A stretch of 64,000 nucleotides of DNA from Lepas anatifera (Eukaryota > Arthropoda > Thecostraca > Lepadidae). The notes beneath the pieces were generated by a model that was not told where the DNA came from, made no database searches, and saw only the letters and a program-made list of their open reading frames with translations. The translations under genes and the position numbers were made by a program. The stretch's first letter is position 1. Each line of letters opens with the position of its first letter. Shown piece by piece: positions 10,968 to 22,120 of this stretch. The DNA lies in the NCBI GenBank assembly GCA_034440635.1, contig JAOTON010000386.1, positions 1,116,001-1,180,000 on the forward strand, written 5' to 3'.

Positions 10968-11871
10968 CACCCGCACTGGAGGGGGCCTGGTATGCCAAGC
11001 TAGGATCTAAAAAAACTTAAGGACGTAGAAAACGCCCGTTTGGGAGTGCGTGGGGGCTACGGTAACCTACATAATAGCCAACGTTCATTAACCTAGGTCA
11101 ATATCTTCAAGCTCAAACGAGATCAAGTGGTCAAATCTTGACCGTACTGGGAACCTATTGGAAAATGCCGTAATTGCGCGGGGAAAGGTTAGGAATATGC
11201 TAAAAGTGGACTAAGTCACAAATAACATTTCCCATGAATTATTTCGTGAAATTTGGGCGTCAAGGTCATTCAAGGTTATTGACCTATGATGCCACAGTAT
11301 GGTGTATTCCCTATAATGCATGATATAACTGGGAATATAGCAGCCATTGGGCGGGAAATGAGGATTGAACTTCATCTATAACATTTGACCTAGAACTTTC
11401 ACCTTGACCTGTACATTAAGTTACCTAAGTCTGACGTCATAACATAACATAAGTCATATTGGATAACGTCATTTGACCAGAAGCACTGGTTCCAATGGCA
11501 TAAAAAAATGTTGGTATGATCTTGACCCGTGACTTATGAACTTGACCTTGACACCTTGACCTTCACGTGAGGTGACCTTCACACATCATCTCGTTTATAT
11601 GCCGTTATGACGCTGCCACTCGGTCTGCATTGCAGTCGAACTGGGTCGACTGCGCCATTGTGGCAATATCAAAACATAAGTTTGACTTTGAAAGCCTAAA
11701 TAAAAAATCGACCGATTTTAAACAATCTTCCACCAATTGACCCGCAATTGAATTCTCTCAAATTTGGCCAAACAGCCTTTCTTAGCTACGAGTGGTTCTC
11801 CGGCCACCTCGAAAAAATAGGTGGCGGGGGAGGGGAAGGGGAGACACCGATGCCCTTATCCGGTTGGCGTA
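10968..11871 (+). mobile_element. TTAA-type family E, copy E2
   Basis: It starts CACCCGCACTGGAGGGGG directly after ATAA (10964-10967), the shared junction with E1. It ends in GGTTGGCGTA before TTAA (11872-11875), the shared junction with family A copy A1. Internal order follows E1 and E4: CCTAGGTCAATATCTTCAAG, CGTACTGGGAACCTATTGG, then the CAGCCATTGGGCGGGAAATG block. It is in the same orientation as E1 and is non-coding. Confidence 0.75.
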
Positions 11872-11875
11872 TTAA

Positions 11876-12891
11876 CCCGCGCCCCACCGGGGGCCCGGCA
11901 CCACCTTTGCCCCACCAGGCCATCGATGGCCCCCATTCTAACTCCGAAAATATGGGAGTGCGCAAATCTGCAAAGTGCACTAAAGAGCTCGCGTGAATTC
12001 AGTAAGAAATTATTTCGCATGTTTAAGCGCTCAGGTCAATTTTTCGACCTCCAGAGGTCAAGTTAGGTCACGATAGGCTATTTTCACTCAAATATGCAAG
12101 GCTTAAAAAACTAGGCATAACTATTATGCCTTTAGAGCTATTGAGATCTGATAAAGTACATTTGATACGAAAATGCCAGACCTTTTTCCGCTATGTGGAA
12201 CATAATGACCTCCCGCCAGCGTTTTGACCTCCAGAGGTCACCTCGTGACCTAATATGACCTGAGACGTCACGAAAGGTCAGAAAGTGACCTTGCCGTATA
12301 TCAAATGAAAGCCAGTGACAAGGCATACACGATGATGTTTGATTCAGCGCTCTAGCTTAATTAGATCGAAAGTTATTATCAAAATACTGCTTTTGACCCC
12401 TGGTGACCTTGGATGACCTCGGAGAGGTCAAAGAGCAAATGTGGCCCCTGGGATCCGTGAAAGGGTGTCTAAGAACGCTTTTCTGAGCAATCTGAGAATC
12501 TGAAATCGTTTTTGTGCTTTTAGGTCATAAGACAACTTTTCCCCATGTTTTTCTAATGGGAGAGGTCACCTCGTGACCTGACCTCAGGTTAAGAAATAAA
12601 AAATATCGGATACACATCAAGTAGACCCTGGAGGGGTCATGAAGTTTAGGAAGTTTCAAATCGATCGACTGAGAAATGTAGCTCTTATAGAGCTCAAAAG
12701 TTGAAGTGACGTGACCTTGATTGACCTCGCCTGGTGACCTGACCTTGGGTGACCCGGGGTAAAAAAATCAGGAATGGTGGGAAAATGATGGGGTGAGAGA
12801 TAGAGCCCTCAACCGCGGTGCTGCGTCTCGTCGTTTTTCTGCTATCCCGAAAAAACCATAGATGGGGGCCATGGCCCGGGTGGGGCAAGGG
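11876..12891 (+). mobile_element. TTAA-type family A, copy A1
   Basis: The element is 1016 bp between TTAA at 11872-11875 and TTAA at 12892-12895. Its left end CCCGCGCCCCACCGGGGGCC and right end with CGGGTGGGGCAAGGG are inverse copies. A CCATCGATGGCCCCC-like subterminal palindrome lies at about 11922. The interior contains many GGTCA/TGACC motifs, including TTCGACCTCCAGAGGTCAAG. It is the first of two plus-oriented A copies (the other is at 38570). No transposase is encoded. TTAA duplication is characteristic of piggyBac-type transposition; assignment rests on that alone. Confidence 0.85.
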
Positions 12892-12895
12892 TTAA

Positions 12896-13622
12896 GCAGA
12901 CAAGTTCGGCCAGAGTGGAAAGTTTTTCCAAAACTTAATCCTTTTGAAATTTGAGGGAAGGGGTAATGCTCCACTTCCGTAAACTAAAGGAGCAGCTGCC
13001 CTATGCCCTCTCCCCACGTTCTTGTGTTTGTTTTAGAAAAATATTTGGGGGAAAGCTCGGAGAGGAGACTAAAATAGGGTTAAACAGGGTTTTACAATAG
13101 GATTAATAACGTTACAAGGAATGATGACAAGCTTTTATTGTTATATCATTGTGTTTGTGTCTGCCTATCACTTCAGATGCATAATAAAAACATCAGGTCT
13201 GATAATGACTTTAAATCTGAGGTCATTTTAAATTTTGACTTATTATGGTTCTATCCGATTGTCCGTGCGGAAAGGAATCTAACGATACTTCAAAATTGTA
13301 TCTAACTTAACCCAGTCAGAAGGTAGAGACAACAGTATGTTGGAAAAAAACGTATCAACGTTAATTGGTGGTTTCAATGAAATGAAAGCACTTACTCGTG
13401 TAGATGGCCTCCTCCTTACCTTCGATTGCCTATGCTTTGCTGATTTGCCAGTTCAAAAAGAAAAAAAACGTGATGACTCACCACAACGCAGGACGTAGTT
13501 TTCTGCCTCACGGGAGCACGACCTGAAACAGAAAGAAATTATTATCAGACAAACTAAAAACAATTTGAATTCGCTACACATTGCGTCCTCCAAACAGCTC
13601 ACTCCGGAGGTTTTCATGCTAA
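12896..13622. other. Unassigned spacer
   Basis: Mixed to AT-rich DNA between elements A1 and B1, with no supported gene. A stretch near 13140-13260 (TTATTGTTATATCATTGTG, TTTAAATCTGAGGTCATTTT) resembles the interior of the GGTCA-rich elements and may be an old fragment. Confidence 0.35.
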
Positions 13623-14880
13623 CCTTCGCCGTGGTGGCGGCTATGAGCTACCTTCGGCCTGGTGCAGGTTAAAAAACATCGAGTTTAAAACTAAGAAAGC
13701 TAAGAAAAAACAAAAAAACAGTTAAAAAATGGTTTCAAGTGCAACTGGAGTTACCTCAACAATTTTTTCATCAGGTCAACATTGAGGTTACTAGGGGTGA
13801 AATTAGATCGATATTGCTGGCATGAGGTGTTCTTACAGAAACTCGTTTATCTCAGAAACTAAAACCATTGGAAACGTTTTCTCAACGCAGTTCAAAAGTG
13901 CTTGAATGACTCTTTTATCGCAGGTGCAATTATTTTCGGGTCAGGTAAAGGACTAGGGCGCTGCAGGTAACTGAATATTGCAAATTGTAGTATAACCATT
14001 CAAGCTAAAATTTTAAGTGGGCTCGAATTGGACGCAATTTTTCCGACCTAAGGGACAATTTAAGACAGTGATTCAGCGCTTACTTGAAAGCTGTCATAAC
14101 ACACTTTGATAGTCGCTAAAAGTCAAGGGTCAAGCCTAGGTTGAGGTAAATCGAGGTGGAGGACGATACGCAACCCATACTATGGCGTAATTGCGTATTT
14201 GTCTATAACTTCCAAGTAAAAAATTATTCGATCGGTATTGAGGCATCGTTTTATTCTCTCGTCAGTGCAAATCGAATGATATACGATGCTTTCCTGCTAG
14301 CTTAAATTTAGATATTGACCTAACCTCAGATCATCAAATTGACCCGGCGCGACGTGACCTGATGTGGTCATGACGTATGTATGCACATAATTCGACTCAC
14401 GGTGATGATACAAACACAATGATGGTAAAACAGAAGCTCTATTGTTGTTTACTCAAAAGTTATTGAGTACAATATCGGAAATTACATATCTGACCTCAGA
14501 TGACCTGCCAAAAGTCACGGTTCAAAATATTTGATTTCAACCTTAGGAATGGGTCACGAACACATAGTTTTGAAATCTGGAACTTAATCTGAATTTTACC
14601 TACGTACTGAGAAACGCACTTTCTAAAATTCTTCCATAGGCTTGTAATGGGGAAGTTAGGGTCTGCACATGACCCCAGGTCATCGAGATAAGAATCCCAT
14701 CACCACATATTGGCGTTCTCGGTGGTCCTATGGTGCGCTATATTGACCTGAAATTTCCAGGAAAGTTACGGAAAGGATTAGATAATAGCTGAGCAAGAAT
14801 GGTAGCGCTGTGCGCCGATGTTTTCCACCCATCTTGGAAAAACCTTAGGTGGATAAAAATGCCCCCCACCGGGGTGAAGG
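13623..14880 (+). mobile_element. TTAA-type family B, copy B1
   Basis: The left end CCTTCGCCGTGGTGGCGGCT follows CTAA; the right end CCCCCACCGGGGTGAAGG precedes TTGA, so the TTAA sites appear decayed. Interior phrases match copy B2 at 49749 in the same order: CATGAGGTGTTCTTACAG, TATCTCAGAAACTA, TGCACATGACCCCAGGTCAT. At 1258 bp it is the longest of the TTAA-type elements here. It is non-coding. Confidence 0.65.
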
Positions 14881-14972
14881 TTGACCAAATGCTGGTTCAA
14901 TAAGAAAATATATACCCCTAGAATTGATACTCTCCATTGAGAATCAACCAAAGAAGAGTTTCATTAATATCG

Positions 14973-15602
14973 CAGTAAATAGTACTTACTATTTACTGAG
15001 GTTCCCGAATCAAATGATATCCAATGAACTCGATTTTATAAGGACTGAGCAAGTTGCCCACTTGATTTCGAGGGCTGGCTAATTGATAGTGCCGAACGCC
15101 GTAAATGCGGGCCGCTGTCCGATGACGCGTCGCAAGAGCATTTGTTTATCATGTATACCACATAATAACATTTTTATAAATACGCAGCGCTTATCACAGG
15201 ATGTACTTAAGCAGCAATCAACAAAACCAATTGAAAATATAGAATATGTAAAACAACCATTTAAGAGCCGATGTGTTGCCAATTGCTTTTTGTTTTTGTT
15301 GTTCTTAAGAGGACACGCCCGGCTTCTGCTCCATCAGGGATGGGGAACAACTGATTATGTTAACTAACAAACAAAACTTTAAAGTCTAATTATAGGCCGT
15401 CGTCGAATACAATAACATCGAAAATAGATTTACCACTCGTCAGACACATAAAACACCTTCAGAAAGCGTCTTCCGCAGCCCCAGCTGTATTCACCTATAT
15501 CCCTACCCAGTGTCTTCGGCAGCGTTGTCCGTATTCAGCTATGTCTCTCCACCCATAGTTGATGAGCTCCTCAGTAAATACTATGGTATATTTACTCAGC
15601 AG
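14973..15602. repeat. Pair of palindromes bounding a 0.6-kb segment
   Basis: At 14973-14998 CAGTAAATAGT and ACTATTTACTG form a perfect 11-bp hairpin with a 4-base loop. At about 15570-15599 a second hairpin uses the same core (CTCAGTAAATA and TATTTACTCAG). The inner halves are inverse copies, TATTTACTGAGG (14990-15001) and CCTCAGTAAATA (15569-15580), so the segment between could be a MITE. A frame at 15083-15367 lies inside; it has no recognisable domain. Confidence 0.45.
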
Positions 15603-16189
15603 CGGTTATGAAATTCACCGACCAATCAGAGCACGCACTCGGTTGAGTTACGCTGTATGAACTAACGCAATGAGTACTGAGCAGCCGAATCCACTGAGGA
15701 GCGCTTTATGAAACGGTTCATTGGTAACATCCTGCCAGGTCCCAAGTATTTACGCGTCTGGACGTTCATGAAATTGGTCTAAAACCTCTTGATGAAGGGG
15801 CCGAATTCACGTTTTTGCCTAGGATGGGGACATCTTAAATGTAGCTCAATCATAATGAAATTTTGGACAAAAACTCAGAATAAGAGCTCCCATGGGAATC
15901 AACCACAGAGGGTAGTTCAAGGCTGGGTTTCAATAATACAACATATAACCTTGGGATTTAGATATTATGTTAAAAATCAATCCAAGCTATTGATATATAA
16001 GCTAAGAAAAACGGTTCTCATTTTTTGGACAGACTGATATCCACGAAATGGCTCGCACGATCTTAGAATGTTCTTGTATACAACTAAAACCATACTTAGT
16101 GAAGAGGTGCTGAAGGGAGGCACGTCTTTGTTGGGTGAAACACAATTTCCATTCCGACAAAAAAACTTTTTACTGAAAAAGGGGTCCTA
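15603..16189. other. Unassigned spacer
   Basis: No gene is supported; the largest frame is 82 codons at 15789-16037 with no recognisable features. The stretch separates the palindromic pair from family E copy E3. Confidence 0.35.
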
Positions 16190-17085
16190 AAGTGCCCACC
16201 TCCACCTATTTTTCCAAGGTGGCCAAAGAAGCGTTCACTGCCTGAAAACACTACTTGTAACAATACTTAACACTATTTGTAGCATTTGGAAGAATTCATG
16301 AGGGCGTCGATTGGAGATTGAAATTTGGTAAATTGGTCAATAGTTGTTTACTTATAGGCTTTCAAAGTCAGACCAATACTCTAACACCATTGCAATCGCG
16401 CGGTCGCACAAGTTCACCTGCATTATAGACCGATCAGTGCCGTAATAAGGTTGAGATGCGAGTAATAATAATCGAAATTCTATCTCAAGGTCAACTCTTA
16501 TGATGTCAAGGTCAAAGGTCACAGATCAAGGCCAGTGACCCCGGCGTTCCGGTCAGACGGCATTACTCAGAATGGCGTATGTTATGCTACGAATTCGTTG
16601 TTATGGTTACTCACTGTCAAGGTCAATGTCTCAGGTTAAAGTCAAAGGTCTTTTCTCAAGATCAAACCCTCATTTCACGTCCAAGCGCTGATATAGTGCC
16701 CGTCATATAAATAATTATTGGAAAAATATCATATTTTTATATAATAGGTCAGTGATTTTGAATGACTTTGACCTCAAACTTTTTGGGACCTTCCCCTATA
16801 TTCCTAAGTCTGCTTTCAGTGTATTCAAAGCTGTTTTCCGCGTAATGACGGCATTTTCCAATAGGTTTACAGCACGGCCCAGATTTGACATTTACGACCT
16901 CATTTGACCTTGAATATATTGCCATAGGTCAACTAAAATTAGCTATAACGCAAATCAATATTGTCCCCACATCCCCCAATCGGGCGTTTCATAAACCTCT
17001 TGATTTAAAGATATCTGAGTGGGGTTACTTTAGGACCTCTCTCCTGCATGCAAACGCCAGACTCCTTTCCACTGCACGTATCAAT
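16190..17085 (-). mobile_element. TTAA-type family E, copy E3, reverse orientation
   Basis: Read on the minus strand, the element starts near TTAA at 17086-17089 and carries the family E landmarks: the ACGCCAGAC block (17052-17061), GGGCCGTGCTG (inverse at 16870), CAGTGAACGCTTCTTTGG (inverse at 16222) and AAAAATAGGTGGAGGTGGGC (inverse at 16197). The left boundary lacks a clean TTAA and is approximate. GGTCA motifs are frequent, for example near 16490-16540. Confidence 0.7.
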
Positions 17086-17519
17086 TTAACCAAAAACTAT
17101 CGAAAATAAAACTTGGAGCTGCATTATTTCCCGCACTATTCCAGGACGTGTGCTATTCTCACACAGGCCGTTCTTGATTGCTTCTCTCCGACAGAGGAAT
17201 GGAAGATCGATTCATGGCTTCCTCGCAAAAGCGCGGGTTTAATAAATGATGGTGGGCCATGACGGGCGCCGCATTGCGGAACTGTTCTGTTGACCTTGCC
17301 GTGGAGGCATTCATGCCGTGTGCTGAATGATTTACACTGTCAATGCCACGCGGCTTGTCCATAATGCTTGAAAATTCATTCATTATAGGAATTAAGAGTT
17401 CAATGCACCATCATTGCCTGCCTTACATCGCCCGGGGCTGCTTATTAACCAGATGAAGTTTTGTTTGATATGAGAAACGGACCAATAACATAATGCTGCC
17501 TCTCTCCATCAAAAGTATG
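17086..17519. other. Unassigned spacer
   Basis: This 430-bp gap between E3 and the split A2 copy holds only short frames on both strands, without recognisable protein features or repeats. Confidence 0.35.
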
Positions 17520-17523
17520 TTAA

Positions 17524-18062
17524 CCCTCGCCCCACCGGGGCCATCGATGCCCCCTAAAGTTTTTCCGGGATAGCAGAAAAACAAAAAGGCGCAGCACCAC
17601 GGTTGAGGGCTCTACGTCTCACCCCAACATTTTCCCTCCATCCCTGAAACTTTTTACCCCAGGTCACCCAAGGTCAGATCACCAGGCGAGGTCAACCAAG
17701 GTCACCTCACTTCAACTTTTGAACTATATAAGAGTTACATTTCTAAGTCGATCAATTTGAAAATTCCTACACTTCATGACCCCTCCAGGATCTACAAGGT
17801 GTATATCCGGGGTTTTCCGATTTCGTGACTTAAGGTCAGGTCACGAGGTGACCTCTCCCATAGAAAAAGCATGGGGAAAAGCTGTTTTATGACCTAAAAG
17901 TCACAAAAACGATTGCAAATGCTCAGCTTGATCAGCAAAACGTTTTGGACACCCCTTCGCGGATCCCAGGGGCCATATTTGCCCTTTGACCTCTCTGAGG
18001 TCATATAAGGTCACCAGGTGTCAAAAACAGGATTTTGACAATAATTTTTGACCTTATTAAGC
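17524..18062 (-). mobile_element. TTAA-type family A, copy A2, first half (split)
   Basis: After TTAA at 17520-17523 the A-family end CCCTCGCCCCACCGGGGCC begins in reverse orientation. The copy runs in register with A3 until TATTAAGC at 18055-18062, where the hAT element starting at 18063 interrupts it. The remainder continues at 20619. Joined without the repeated 8 bases, the halves total about 1015 bp, matching uninterrupted copies (1010-1028 bp), and the far end abuts TTAA at 21103-21106. Confidence 0.85.
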
Positions 18063-18246
18063 CAGGCCATTTTTTAACATGTTAACTGGGGGGCATTGGC
18101 CCCCAGTCGGCCTAAATGCCCCCAGTGCCCGGAAATTGCCACCCCCCAGTGAAATAGACAGATGACTTAAAATTGACCAACTCGCCTAACGAAAAGAAGA
18201 CAAAACACCACCCGATAATTATAACTTTGTTTTTTCTGGTCCCAAA

Positions 18247-18801
18247 TTGGCAATCCACAAAATTGTGTTAAAAAATTTCCACCCGTGGCTGTCTACTCCA
18301 TCGTGCGAAGACGCAACAAAGCGCATAGTTACGGGAAATCCCGGCAAAGCAGCCTCAGCATCAAGTAATCACAACGCTGGAGAAGAACGCTGGCCTACAA
18401 CCAATCAAACATCCTGTTCCATCCGACCGGAAGCCCACATCCCAGCCAGTACCGTGACATTGCATGATGCTCTCATTTCACACACCGTTGTCAGCACTAA
18501 GAGTTCGTTCGTGGATAAGACGGGACACGGTGTAGTCAAAGTGCGTAAGACTGGTTGCTGGTGTGGCGGTATGAAATGCTTAGCCTTTTTATTTATTATT
18601 GTGGTGGTAGCATGCATAAGCGTCGCCACCGGCAAAAAAGTGAGGGGGCCAGTCAAACTTCAACCTGATGCTGACAGCAAACTTTCCACGTTAGTACCCA
18701 AAAACTTTCCGAATTTGGGCTCCTCTTTGCCTTCCGCAGCGGCTGATTGTACAAATTTCCGGTTTCCTCCCATTTTTTTAATGTTATGGTTATGTGGATA
18801 A
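18247..18801 (+). CDS. Uncertain open frame inside the hAT-like element
   Basis: A 184-codon frame starting at a TTG codon; the first ATG is later (18570, at GGMKC). Its middle is unremarkable; residues about 107-123 (CLAFLFIIVVVACISVA) form one hydrophobic segment that could span a membrane. I recognise no domain. The 3' part (18616-18749) is repeated at 54309-54428 with indels that do not preserve this frame, and the same segment read on the minus strand also shows shared words (EEPK, VES, KF, PH). So the plus-strand frame may be fortuitous. It could be an element-borne gene remnant or noise. Confidence 0.2.
   Translation: MAIHKIVLKNFHPWLSTPSCEDATKRIVTGNPGKAASASSNHNAGEERWPTTNQTSCSIRPEAHIPASTVTLHDALISHTVVSTKSSFVDKTGHGVVKVRKTGCWCGGMKCLAFLFIIVVVACISVATGKKVRGPVKLQPDADSKLSTLVPKNFPNLGSSLPSAAADCTNFRFPPIFLMLWLCG
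18616..18749. repeat. Dispersed repeat shared with 54309-54428
   Basis: Both copies run from ATAAG(C/T)GTCGCCACCGGCA through AACTTCAACC(T/C)GATGCTGAC to TTTGGGCTCCTC. Read on the minus strand both give EEPK, then VES, KF, PHF and AGGD(A/T)Y, although one shift is needed in the 54-kb copy. This suggests decayed copies of one coding sequence of unknown identity. Confidence 0.55.
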
Positions 18802-19137
18802 ATTCATTTGATGGCCACGCGGGGTTGGAAGGGCACCCCTGACTTCCTATTAGATGGGTAGTGATCTAAAAATATTGCGTCAAGTTAATGTCAAACTGTC
18901 AACAATTAGTTTTAAACAGTGATACAAGTCGCTTTTCTGCGGGTTGATGACTATCGCAAGTGATCATTTTAGCCTCAAGTCTGGCTGTGGTGGTGCTGAT
19001 TTGGCTACTTTAGTGGAAATAAAATTTTGTCCCTCTTTGGGCCTTTTTCTAACTCGGTTTGACCTTGCCCGTCGAAAACATCTGGCAGTCTTGGGCAGCA
19101 TCTATAATCTCCAGACATGGAATAACCCAAAAATTAA

Positions 19138-20158
19138 CCCTCGACCCACGGGAGCATCGATGGCCCCCTAAGGTTTTTTTTCGGGATAGCAGAAAAACGA
19201 CGAGGCGCAGCACCGCGGTTGAGGGCTCTATCTCTCACCTCATAATTTTCCCACCATCCCTGAAAATTTTTACCCCGGGTCACCCAAAGTCAGGTCACCA
19301 GGCGAGGTCAACCAAGGTCACCTCACTTCAACTTTAAAGCTCTGGAAGAGCTACATTTCTTAGTCGATCGATTTGAAACTTGCTACAATTCATGAACCTT
19401 CCAGGGTCTATAACGTGTTTATCCGGGATTTTTCGATTTCGTGACCTGAGGTCAGGTCACGAGGCGACCTCTCCCATTGGAAAAGCATGGGGAAAAGCTG
19501 TCTCATGATATAAAAGCCACAAAAATGATTGCAAATACTCAGACTGCTCAGAACAGCGTTTTTGACACCCTTTCACGGATCCCAGGGGTCATATTTGCCC
19601 TTTGACTTTTCTAAGGTCATCCAAGGTCACCAGGGATCAAAAACAGTATTTTGACAATAACTTTTGACCTAATTAAACTAGAGCGCTGAAACAAACACCA
19701 TCATGTTTGTCTTGTCACTGGCTTTCATTTAATATATGGCAAGGTCACTTTCTGACCTTTCGTGACCTCAGGCCATATCAGGTCACGAGGTGACCTCTGG
19801 AGGTCAAACCACTGACGGGAGGTCGTTACGTTCCACATAGCGGAAAAAGGTCTGACAATTTCCTATCAAATGTACTTCGCCAGATCTCAATAGCTCTAAT
19901 GGCATAAGATTTATGCCCAGTTTTCTTAAGCATTGCATATTTGAGTGAAGATAGCCTATCGTGACCTTTCCTGACCTCTGGAGGTCAAACCATTGACCTG
20001 ATCGCTTAAACATGCGAAGTAATTTCTTACTGAATTCACGCGAGCTTTCTAATGCACTTTGCAGATTTGCGCTAACCCCATATTTTTTGGAGTTAGAGGG
20101 GCCATCGATGGCCCCCCGGTGGGGCGAATGTGGCGCCGGACCCCCGGTGGGGCGCGGG
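19138..20158 (-). mobile_element. TTAA-type family A, copy A3
   Basis: The element is 1021 bp in reverse orientation, nested inside the hAT-like element. It is bounded by TTAA (19134-19137) on the left and TTAT (20159-20162) on the right; the single difference is probably a later mutation. The ends CCCTCGACCCACGGG and GGTGGGGCGCGGG and the CATCGATGGCCCCC palindromes match the family. GGTCA/TGACC words occur throughout. It is non-coding. Confidence 0.85.
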
Positions 20159-20230
20159 TTATGAAACATATTTTCAATACTAACGCGTCAAAGTTTTATT
20201 AAATCCCTCAAAATGGGATGTTGATCCCCT

Positions 20231-20543
20231 CATTGGCGGACGCATGGGGGAGGGGGGGCGTTCTGGCCATGGCCCCTCCAAAGCACTGGAGTTGGGCGAA
20301 ACTATCTCTTGGCCCCCAAAGTCCGGAATTTTTTTTTGAAAAAGGTACCTACACTAGGTCTGTCCAGCAAAATATATTCGCTCCCCCCATCCCTCCCCTC
20401 AGGAGAGCAATCATGTACTCGGAGAGGTAGCTTATACAAAGTCTGTCGAGCACCCAAAATGCACGTCCCACCCCCACCCCCCAGGAGGAGAGGCAGACAT
20501 GGGTTTGCCCCCCCAAAAAAACTCGGGCCTGCGTCCGCCCCTG
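20231..20543. mobile_element. hAT-like MITE with exact 8-bp duplication
   Basis: The ends are CATTGGCGGACGCATGGGGG and the inverse of CCAGGGGCGGACGCAGG. Flanks GATCCCCT at 20223-20230 and at 20544-20551 are identical, an 8-bp target duplication. It lies within the larger hAT-like element, so it inserted later. The interior is G/C-run-rich and non-coding; overlapping frames on both strands are by-products of the composition. Confidence 0.85.
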
Positions 20544-20618
20544 GATCCCCTGAAGACACTATAATGGCCAGCACAAGAAATGCCCCCCCCCACTGACTTT
20601 TCCTTAAAAAATGCCCTT

Positions 20619-21102
20619 AACTAAGCTGGAGCTCTGAATCAAACACCATCGTGTATGTCTTGTCACTGGCTTTCATTTGATATACGGCAAGATACTTCCT
20701 GACCTTTCGTGACCTTAGGTCATATCAGGTCATGAGGTGACTTCTGGAGGTCAAACTACTGGTGGGAGGTCATTACGTTCCACATAGCGGGAAAAGGTCT
20801 GGCATTTTCTTATCAAATGTACTTTACCGGATCTCAATAGCTCTAATTGCATAAGAATTATGCCCAGTTTTCAAGCATTGCATATTTGAGTGAAAATAGC
20901 CGATCTTGACCTAACTTGACCTCTGGAGGTCAAACCATTGACCTAAGTGCTTAAAAATGTGAAGTAATTTCTTACTGAATATACGCAAACTTTCTAATGC
21001 ACTTTGCATATTTGCGCTAACCCCATATTTTTGGAGTTAGAGGGGGGCCATCGATGCCCTCGGTGGGGCGAAGGTGGCGCCGGACCCCCAGTGGAGCGCG
21101 GG
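20619..21102 (-). mobile_element. TTAA-type family A, copy A2, second half (split)
   Basis: This segment continues A2 from AACTAAGCTGGAGCTCTGAA, in register with A3 from about 19668, to GTGGAGCGCGGG before TTAA (21103-21106). It begins exactly where the first half stops, so both halves are one insertion split by the hAT-like element. Confidence 0.85.
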
Positions 21103-21106
21103 TTAA

Positions 21107-22120
21107 TACTGCTAGGTAGGTGACGCGGACAGACGCCTTGTATCTGCTTTCGAAGAGTATGTACACTATTTATCAGTTTCGGTGTGTGCTTTGCTCTTTG
21201 TTTCACGGAAAACTTTACAAAGGTAAGATTTTCGATTTTGCTATGTGATTTTGCAAAAGATATGGAAGGAAAGATCTAATCCATTCTAGACGTTATCAGG
21301 TAAGCGAAGCAATTTCATCGTCCATCCCCAAAACTGCCACATTCAGATTGATCATGGCCACTGCTAACAAGAGGCACGAAGGCAGGAATAACGAATACAT
21401 AAAATAATAAATAAATAATAACGAAATAACGAATAACAATAAAATAACGAAAAACTAAAAAAGTGATGTCGTATATCAATTTGTGAGAATAATCCACTTA
21501 TCAAATTCGGTAGCATCTTCAAAGACAGTCAATATACTCAAAATTTGCGTTCCCTCCTCTGTCATCGGCGGTCCGGGGTTCGCCCTTTCTCCCCTGTAGA
21601 AATTCCCCGGCGACGTTCCTGCTACTTACCCACATTTTAAATGAGCCCGACAAATTACAAAACATAAACGAAAAACTCATGAAATTCAACAGCCGTGCCA
21701 ATACCGTGAAACGGAAACAAGTGCGCTTAGAAAATGCTCGAGTCTGTATGAAAACGACGTAGTCTGACGAGTAAGTCTGAAAATGACTGTCGCGGAATCG
21801 AATGAGCATTGTCGCTTCACATTCGATGCCAGTATTCCAGTCCAGTATAGATTTTAAGAGTTGTCTACCAATCGACAGGTGGGTCCTGGGACAAGAGTGG
21901 GGCGGAACCTGCAATCCTTCTGTTGAGTCTGATGCATTTTCCCCAATATGATAATGCATTACAGTGAGCCCTGACGCAAGTTCCTTCTAGTCTCAGCCCA
22001 CCAATTTTGATTTCGAACAGTTGTGGCGAAATATACAGAACTTTGCAAGCCCATCAGCTACTGCAAATACTTGATAACGCTAGCTGGACCAGCAAGTGGG
22101 AGGTAATAAACCGCGAAAGA
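21107..22120. other. Unassigned spacer
   Basis: AT-rich DNA with an AATAACGAA-type simple tract near 21400-21455. A 146-codon minus-strand frame (21519-21959) has no recognisable domain and no nearby promoter-like signal. I do not call it a gene, but it is the longest unexplained frame in this stretch. Confidence 0.35.

Larger units (their letters stand above)
18063..20618. mobile_element. hAT-like element inserted into A2
   Basis: The ends are CAGGCCATTTTTTAA (18063-18077) and the inverse of AAGGGCATTTTTTAA (20604-20618), matching at 13 of 15 positions. The flanks TATTAAGC and AACTAAGC form a 6/8 target duplication exactly where A2 is split. The 2556-bp element contains a 184-codon frame, a complete family A copy (19138-20158) and a MITE (20231-20543). 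Removing those insertions leaves about 1.2 kb. No recognisable hAT transposase (dimerisation domain or RW motif) is present, so it is non-autonomous. Confidence 0.8.
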
